This document shows, piece after piece, positions 59,510 to 64,000 of a stretch of DNA of 64,000 bases; the stretch's first letter is position 1, and each line of letters opens with the position of its first letter. The DNA is taken from positions 1-64,000 of the forward strand of contig JAGZZT010000001.1 in NCBI GenBank assembly GCA_018377235.1, read 5' to 3'. Source of the DNA: Clostridium sp. GTDB lineage: Bacteria > Bacillota > Clostridia > Lachnospirales > Lachnospiraceae. The notes beneath the pieces were generated by a model, which worked only from the letters and a program-made list of their open reading frames with translations, had not been told where the DNA came from and did not search any database. Position numbers and translations under genes: made by a program.

Positions 59510-59776
59510 ATGCTGGAGAAACGCTATATAATCTCCGCAGGCGGAAGTGCACAGCCGCCCCCGATCTCCGCTTTGATGCAGGCAGCCAATCTATTTGGGT
59601 GCAATATTTACATAGCGGCAGGGTCATCTCACTTTGATGTGAAAAATTATGATGAGCTCCAGAAAGGGCTTCAGCCAGTGAGACGTTTCCTTGTACTTTG
59701 TTTTGACGGGGCGGATGAGGAAGCGGCGGAACTGAGATTCCACAATTTATTTGGAGGATTTTTAAAGACAGCATGA
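59510..59776 (+). CDS. Degenerate HPr-like protein
   Basis: An 88-residue protein that aligns with HPr along its length: RYIISAGG strand, then SALMQAANLFGCNIYI matching the HPr helix-1/strand region, and a FDGADEEAAELRFHNLF end matching SGADENDALNALEETM. At the active-site position GLHARPA it reads SAQPPPI (His to Gln, Arg to Pro), and at the Ser46 position it reads VKNYDE, so both phosphorylation sites are lost. AAGGAGG lies seven bases before ATG 59510; ATG 59504 is too close. Function unknown; single-gene unit. Confidence 0.75.
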   Translation: MLEKRYIISAGGSAQPPPISALMQAANLFGCNIYIAAGSSHFDVKNYDELQKGLQPVRRFLVLCFDGADEEAAELRFHNLFGGFLKTA

Positions 59777-59800
59777 AAACAAAAGATGGTAATCAGCGAT

Positions 59801-59838
59801 AGCAGCCTTGGAGTTGGGGAAATTCCAGGGCTGCTTTT
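59801..59838 (+). terminator. Terminator of the HPr-like gene
   Basis: AGCAGCCTTGGA (59801-59812) pairs with TCCAGGGCTGCT (59824-59835; one mismatch), then TTT. Confidence 0.75.
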
Positions 59839-59979
59839 CACAGTCTATGAGATTGTCAGAACTGGAATTTCTTACAGCGAAAGGTTGTAATTTCAGAACT
59901 GTTTTTTTATAATATTGATTGCAGAGCTGTGAATAAACGGCTGCGGCAGATATGAAAATAAAAGGAAAAGGAGAGCAGT

Positions 59980-60387
59980 ATGAGAGAAACTGTGCTATTA
60001 TATAATTTCAAAGACGATGAGAGGAAAAAGAAACTCACAAAAGCTCTGCTTCCTCTTGGTTTCCGCCTGAAGACAGTGGCGAAAGAGGATTACTTAAAGC
60101 CGATAGGCTTTCTGGCAGGCCTTAAGGATATGGAAGATAACGGTTCTGTTTATGAGGGAGAGGAGTTTCAGGATGAGATGATGCTGATGGCTGGTTTTAC
60201 CTCTGCCAGGGTTGATACGCTGCTGAGCGCTTTGAGAAAGAATGGGGTAGGGCGAATTAACTATAAGGCAGTGCTGACAGAGACAAATAAAAGCTGGGAT
60301 TCCGTCAGCCTGTTCCGGGAAATTAAGCGGGAACATGAATATATGACAGGCGGACAGAAGGGGGCAGAAACGCCGCAGGAGGCCTAA
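59980..60387 (+). CDS. DUF3783-domain protein
   Basis: A 135-residue soluble protein recognised as DUF3783: VLLYNFKDDERKKKLTKALLPLGFRLKTV at the N-terminus and a central DEMMLMAGFTSARVDTLLSALRKNGV motif typical of the family. Function unknown. AAGGAGA lies eight bases before the ATG. Followed by the aldo/keto reductase 23 bases later, so probably co-transcribed with it, BaiN-like and cmk. Confidence 0.85.
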   Translation: MRETVLLYNFKDDERKKKLTKALLPLGFRLKTVAKEDYLKPIGFLAGLKDMEDNGSVYEGEEFQDEMMLMAGFTSARVDTLLSALRKNGVGRINYKAVLTETNKSWDSVSLFREIKREHEYMTGGQKGAETPQEA

Positions 60388-60410
60388 AAACGAGAAGGGA
60401 AGAGAGAAAT

Positions 60411-61523
60411 ATGAAGTACAGAACAATGGGAAAAACAGGGGCGGAGGTTTCAGCGCTGGGCTTTGGAACCATGCGTCTGCCTTTGACAGCCAATGGAGAA
60501 GTAGATGAAAACGAGGCAGTAAGGATTCTCAGGGCCGGCATTGACGGCGGCATAAACTATGTAGATACAGCATATCCCTACCATGGCGGATTCAGCGAGA
60601 CAGTTGTAGGAAAGGCTCTTCAGGATGGATACCGTGAAAAAGTCTGGCTGGCGGACAAATGTCCTGTCTGGCTGCTGGAGGAGGAAGGGGATTTTGAACG
60701 GTTTTTAGACGAGCAGCTTCAAAAGCTTCAGACCGATCACATTGACTTTTATCTGCTTCACGCCCTGAACCGCAAAAGATTTGAGGAGAAGGTAAAAAAG
60801 TTTTCTCTTGTAGAGCGCATGGAAAAAGCGAGAAAACAGGGGAAAATTAAATTTATTGGCTTTTCTTTCCATGATACTCTGGACGTATTTGAGGATATAC
60901 TTGAATACACAGAATCGTGGGACTTCTGCCAGATTCAGTATAATTATATTAACCTGGATTATCAGGCCGGCCAAAAAGGGCTTAAAATGGCTGCAGATAA
61001 GGGGCTTGGTGTCGTTATTATGGAACCTCTTCTGGGGGGAAGCCTGGCCAGGCTTTCTGAGCATGTGGCAGCCTGTCTGCCTGAGGGAAAAACTCCTGTG
61101 GAATATGCGTTTGATTTTCTCTGGGATCAGCCTGAGGTCAGTCTTCTGCTCAGTGGAATGGGCGCCATGGAACAGGTGCAGGAAAACCTGTCCTATGGAG
61201 AACGCTCCGATGTGGGGATGATGACTCAAAAGGAAAAACAGTCTCTCCTGCGGGCGAAAGAGATCTTTGATCGAATGGCTCTTGTCAGCTGCACCGCCTG
61301 CCGTTACTGCATGCCCTGCCCGTTTGGATTGGACATTCCAGCATCTCTGGCTGCCTGGAACACGACAGCTCTGGATGAGGACGATGCCAGAAAGGCTTAT
61401 GAAGCTCTGGAATTTCAGGCAGATTCCTGCCGTGGATGCGGACATTGTGAGAGGGTATGCCCGCAGCATATTCCAGTCAGCAGAGTGATGAAGCAGATGG
61501 CGGAATACTTTGCCAAGAAATAA
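60411..61523 (+). CDS. Aldo/keto reductase with C-terminal 4Fe-4S dicluster domain
   Basis: The 370-residue protein has an AKR barrel (about 1-270): GKTGAEVSALGFGTMRLPL, YVDTAYPYHGG with catalytic Asp/Tyr, and IDFYLLHAL. The C-terminal ~100 residues carry ferredoxin-type clusters: CTACRYCMPCP near 290-302 and CRGCGHCERVCP near 340-352. Members of this class are anaerobe-specific oxidoreductases of unknown substrate. The ribosome site is GAAGAGAG. Confidence 0.94.
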   Translation: MKYRTMGKTGAEVSALGFGTMRLPLTANGEVDENEAVRILRAGIDGGINYVDTAYPYHGGFSETVVGKALQDGYREKVWLADKCPVWLLEEEGDFERFLDEQLQKLQTDHIDFYLLHALNRKRFEEKVKKFSLVERMEKARKQGKIKFIGFSFHDTLDVFEDILEYTESWDFCQIQYNYINLDYQAGQKGLKMAADKGLGVVIMEPLLGGSLARLSEHVAACLPEGKTPVEYAFDFLWDQPEVSLLLSGMGAMEQVQENLSYGERSDVGMMTQKEKQSLLRAKEIFDRMALVSCTACRYCMPCPFGLDIPASLAAWNTTALDEDDARKAYEALEFQADSCRGCGHCERVCPQHIPVSRVMKQMAEYFAKK

Positions 61524-61543
61524 AGAAAAGGAATAGAAAAAAG

Positions 61544-62794
61544 ATGAAGCAGATAGCAGTAATCGGCGGCGGCGCAGCCGGAATGATGGCAGCTCTGGCT
61601 GCTGCGCAGCAGGGCTGCCGTGTTACTATTTACGAAAAAAATGAAAAACTGGGAAAAAAGATTTATATTACTGGAAAAGGACGCTGCAATGTGACAAACG
61701 ACTGTGATATGGACGCATTGTTTGACAGTGTAGTTACTAACAAGCGGTTTCTGTACAGTGCATTTTACGGTTTTACAAACCAGGATGTAATGGAACTGAT
61801 AGAGAAGGCCGGCTGCCATTTGAAGACCGAAAGAGGAGGCCGCGTGTTTCCGCAGTCTGACAAGTCATCTGATATAATCGGCGCTCTTTCCAGGCTCCTC
61901 AGAGAACATGAAGTAGAAATCTGCCTGAAAGAACCAGTGAAAAGCCTCTTTATTGAGGATGGAGTCTGTCGGGGAGTGGTGCTGGAACGACAGAATAAAA
62001 AAGTGGCAGCCGATAAAGTAATCATCGCCACAGGCGGACTTTCTTATCCCACTACAGGCTCTGACGGGGACGGTTATAAATTTGCCCGGACAGCCGGACA
62101 CCAGGTGACAGAATTAAGTCCTGCGCTGGTTCCTTTCACCACAGAGGAGACGGTGGTGAAGGAATTGCAGGGCTTGGCTCTTAAAAATATAGAGATTTCT
62201 CTTCGCAGAGGAAAGAAGGAAATTTATCATGATTTTGGGGAAATGCTGTTTACACATTTCGGTGTCAGCGGACCAGTCCTTTTAAGCGCCAGCAGCTACG
62301 CTGCCAGAGAACTGAAAAAAGGACCGCTGACTCTGGAAATTGACTTAAAGCCGGCGCTGACTATGGAGCAGCTGGATGCCAGAATTCTCAGAGATTTCGA
62401 TGAGGCCAGAAATAAGCAGTTTAAAAACTCCTTAAATAAACTTCTGCCGTCTAAAATGATCCCGGTAATCGTGGAGCGCAGCGGCATTGCGCCGGAGAAG
62501 CCGGTCAACGAGATTACGAAGCAGGAGCGCAGAAGCCTTGTCCAGGCAGTGAAAAGTTTTTCCCTGACTGTCAATGGTCTCAGGGGCTTTAATGAGGCCA
62601 TTATCACACAGGGAGGCGTGCAGGTGAAGGAAGTGAATCCTTCCACAATGGAGTCTAAAAAGACGAAAAATTTGTATTTCGCCGGAGAAGTGCTGGATTT
62701 GGACGCAGTGACAGGAGGCTTTAATCTCCAAATCGCCTGGTCTACGGGATATTTGGCAGGACTGAGCGCATCTGAAAATGAAAAAGAGATATAA
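61544..62794 (+). CDS. BaiN/RdsA-family (HI0933-like) flavoprotein
   Basis: A 416-residue FAD-binding oxidoreductase. FAD motif VIGGGAAGMMAALAAAQQG at about 5-23, then KLGKKIYITGKGRCNVTND, GGRVFPQSDKS near 109, ATGGLSYPTTGSDGDGY and the C-terminal GGVQVKEVNPSTMESK plus AGEVLDLDAVTGGFNLQIAW. In bile-acid 7-dehydroxylating Clostridia a homologue (BaiN) reduces steroid double bonds, but this family is common and its role here is not known. ATG 61544 is chosen from the family start; AAAGGA lies 11 bases upstream. Confidence 0.94.
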   Translation: MKQIAVIGGGAAGMMAALAAAQQGCRVTIYEKNEKLGKKIYITGKGRCNVTNDCDMDALFDSVVTNKRFLYSAFYGFTNQDVMELIEKAGCHLKTERGGRVFPQSDKSSDIIGALSRLLREHEVEICLKEPVKSLFIEDGVCRGVVLERQNKKVAADKVIIATGGLSYPTTGSDGDGYKFARTAGHQVTELSPALVPFTTEETVVKELQGLALKNIEISLRRGKKEIYHDFGEMLFTHFGVSGPVLLSASSYAARELKKGPLTLEIDLKPALTMEQLDARILRDFDEARNKQFKNSLNKLLPSKMIPVIVERSGIAPEKPVNEITKQERRSLVQAVKSFSLTVNGLRGFNEAIITQGGVQVKEVNPSTMESKKTKNLYFAGEVLDLDAVTGGFNLQIAWSTGYLAGLSASENEKEI

Positions 62795-62826
62795 ATACGT
62801 AAAAGAAGGATACGGAGGAAGTAATA

Positions 62827-63513
62827 ATGCCGATTAATATAGCGATTGACGGACCGGCAGGAGCCGGGAAAAGCACAGTGGCCAGACAGCTGGCTAAGGA
62901 GATGGGATACATTTATGTAGACACAGGCGCCATGTACCGGGCCATGGCTCTCTGCGTACTGCGCGCCGGGATCCAGCCGGCTGACGAGGCGGCTGTCACA
63001 GAAGTCTGCAGGAAGGCAGAGGTTTCCCTGGAATACAGGGACGGAGCCCAGCAGATTTTATTAAACGGAGAGAATGTGACGGAGCTTATCCGTGCGGAGG
63101 AGGTCGGAAACATGGCTTCTGCTATTTCCGGCTATCGCCCTGTGCGGGAAAAGCTGGTGGAGCTTCAGCGAGAGCTGGCAGCCAGAAAGGACGTTGTCAT
63201 GGACGGCCGCGACATCGGTACCTGCGTGCTTCCATTTGCCGATTTAAAGGTGTATCTGACAGCTTCCAGCCGGGTACGGGCGGAGCGCAGATATAAGGAA
63301 CTTTTGGAAAAAGGGGAAGAACGCAGCCTGGAGGACATTGAGAGAGACATTATTGAGCGGGACAACCGGGACATGTCAAGAGAAATATCGCCCCTGAAGC
63401 AGGCGGAGGACGCAGTGCTTTTAGATTCCTCGTCTATGACTCTGAAAGAAGTTCTTTCTGAGCTGATGGAACTGGCGGAGGACGCAGGCGCCAGGGGCTG
63501 CTGCGGCTGTTAA
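62827..63513 (+). CDS. cmk: Cytidylate kinase
   Basis: Phosphorylates CMP and dCMP. The 228 residues match the family: P-loop GPAGAGKST (9-17), YVDTGAMYRAMAL, DGRDIGTCVLPFADLKVYL and the lid EDIERDIIERDNRD. GGAGG precedes the ATG. The neighbouring downstream gene is ispH, a usual clostridial arrangement (cmk-ispH). The C-terminus has extra CCGC residues. Confidence 0.96.
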   Translation: MPINIAIDGPAGAGKSTVARQLAKEMGYIYVDTGAMYRAMALCVLRAGIQPADEAAVTEVCRKAEVSLEYRDGAQQILLNGENVTELIRAEEVGNMASAISGYRPVREKLVELQRELAARKDVVMDGRDIGTCVLPFADLKVYLTASSRVRAERRYKELLEKGEERSLEDIERDIIERDNRDMSREISPLKQAEDAVLLDSSSMTLKEVLSELMELAEDAGARGCCGC

Positions 63514-63598
63514 TTCGGCCGGACAGAGAAGGCGCTGCCTGACAGAAGCGGATAGAGAGCATGCTGGCAGAGCGTATCAACAGGGAAGGAAAGAAAAA

Positions 63599-64000
63599 AT
63601 GGAAGTAAGAGTAGCAAAGACGGCCGGTTTCTGCTTCGGTGTGAAGAGGGCAGTCGACCAGGTTTATGAGCAGATTGCACATGGAAAAGGTCCCATCTAT
63701 ACCTACGGACCTATTATCCACAATGAGGAGGTTGTACGGGATCTGGAAGAAAAGGGAGTCCAGGTGTTAAACAGCCGCCAGGAGCTGGCGTCCCTGACAT
63801 ATGGCACGGTGATTATCCGTTCTCACGGTGTGGGCAGGGATATTTATGAGCTGTTGGAAAACAACCATATTACCATCGTGGACGCCACCTGCCCCTTTGT
63901 AAAAAAAATTCATAAGATTGTCCAGGAACAAGGGGAAAATGGAAGAAGAGTAATTATCGTAGGAGATGAGAAACATCCGGAGGTGCAGGGCATCAAAGGA
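63599..64000 (+). CDS. ispH: 4-hydroxy-3-methylbut-2-enyl diphosphate reductase, 5' part
   Basis: Last step of the non-mevalonate isoprenoid pathway. The gene runs off the window, leaving 134 residues. Visible: the first Fe-S Cys12 in AGFCFGVKRAVD, substrate His41 in PIIHNEE and His76 in RSHGVG, and the second Fe-S Cys98 in DATCPFV. Upstream AAGGA lies nine bases before the ATG. In many Clostridia IspH is fused to ribosomal protein S1 at its C-terminus; the window end hides whether that holds here. Confidence 0.96.
   Translation, partial: MEVRVAKTAGFCFGVKRAVDQVYEQIAHGKGPIYTYGPIIHNEEVVRDLEEKGVQVLNSRQELASLTYGTVIIRSHGVGRDIYELLENNHITIVDATCPFVKKIHKIVQEQGENGRRVIIVGDEKHPEVQGIKG

Noticed and set aside
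1..64000. Prophage, transposon or integrated element
   Set aside because: No integrase, transposase, capsid or attachment-type repeats seen; gene content is chromosomal housekeeping throughout.

Overview
This window is ordinary chromosome from a spore-forming Gram-positive anaerobe of the Clostridia, most likely a gut-type Lachnospiraceae (Clostridium cluster XIVa). The evidence is strong AGGAGG ribosome sites, sporulation genes (spoIID, spoIIQ, cotJABC, sleC), an mcsA-mcsB-clpC-radA neighbourhood, a tRNA-Ile T-box, a biotin-dependent Na+ decarboxylase operon, type-2 argC and many single-gene units closed by intrinsic terminators. I see no insertion sequence, prophage, integrase or CRISPR array. 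Species is not determinable from what I can see.

Layout. 1-9.6 kb: T-box-controlled ileS, glgP, spoIID-spoIIQ, a LUD-domain gene and a CBS gene. 9.6-12.6 kb: trkH/trkA on the minus strand, behind a promoter whose -35 region carries four 11-bp direct repeats. 12.9-15.1 kb: a sporulation island on the minus strand (a Cys-rich small protein and cotJABC with sporulation-sigma-like promoters). 15.4-18.2 kb: small genes, a HAD phosphatase, tRNA-Pro(GGG), a C_GCAxxG_C_C protein and a poly-Lys membrane protein. 18.4-25 kb: asnA, aminopeptidase P, sleC-like, MATE pump, Bax-inhibitor-1. 25.2-30.7 kb: a five-gene Na+-pumping decarboxylase operon with two different carboxyltransferases. 30.9-35.6 kb: a secreted dockerin-bearing glucosaminidase next to a membrane-anchored cohesin protein. 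35.7-42.3 kb: a GntR regulator in the place usually taken by ctsR, then mcsA, mcsB, clpC, a small unknown protein and radA. 42.4-48 kb: tRNA-Trp, an HPr-like protein, a nuclease-helicase fusion, a LysR regulator, a sigma-like protein without region 4 and a histidine phosphatase. 48.1-53.9 kb: purL and a choline-binding-repeat secreted protein. 54-59.3 kb: argCJBDF behind a candidate ArgR box and a leader hairpin. 59.4-64 kb: another HPr-like protein, DUF3783, a ferredoxin-type aldo/keto reductase, a BaiN-like flavoprotein, cmk and the 5' end of ispH.

How the parts may work together. The most interesting unit is the cohesin/dockerin pair at 30.9-35.6 kb. The enzyme ends in a two-loop calcium dockerin, and the next gene supplies an N-terminal cohesin on a single-pass membrane protein with a roughly 200-residue charged cytoplasmic tail. 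This looks like a minimal two-component device that holds a peptidoglycan hydrolase at the cell surface, and both partners carry the same cadherin-like module. Other themes are repeated HPr-like proteins that have lost the phosphorylatable histidine, sporulation peptidoglycan enzymes with changed catalytic positions (SpoIID, SpoIIQ), and several promoter regions with clear inverted or direct repeats whose regulators are unknown.
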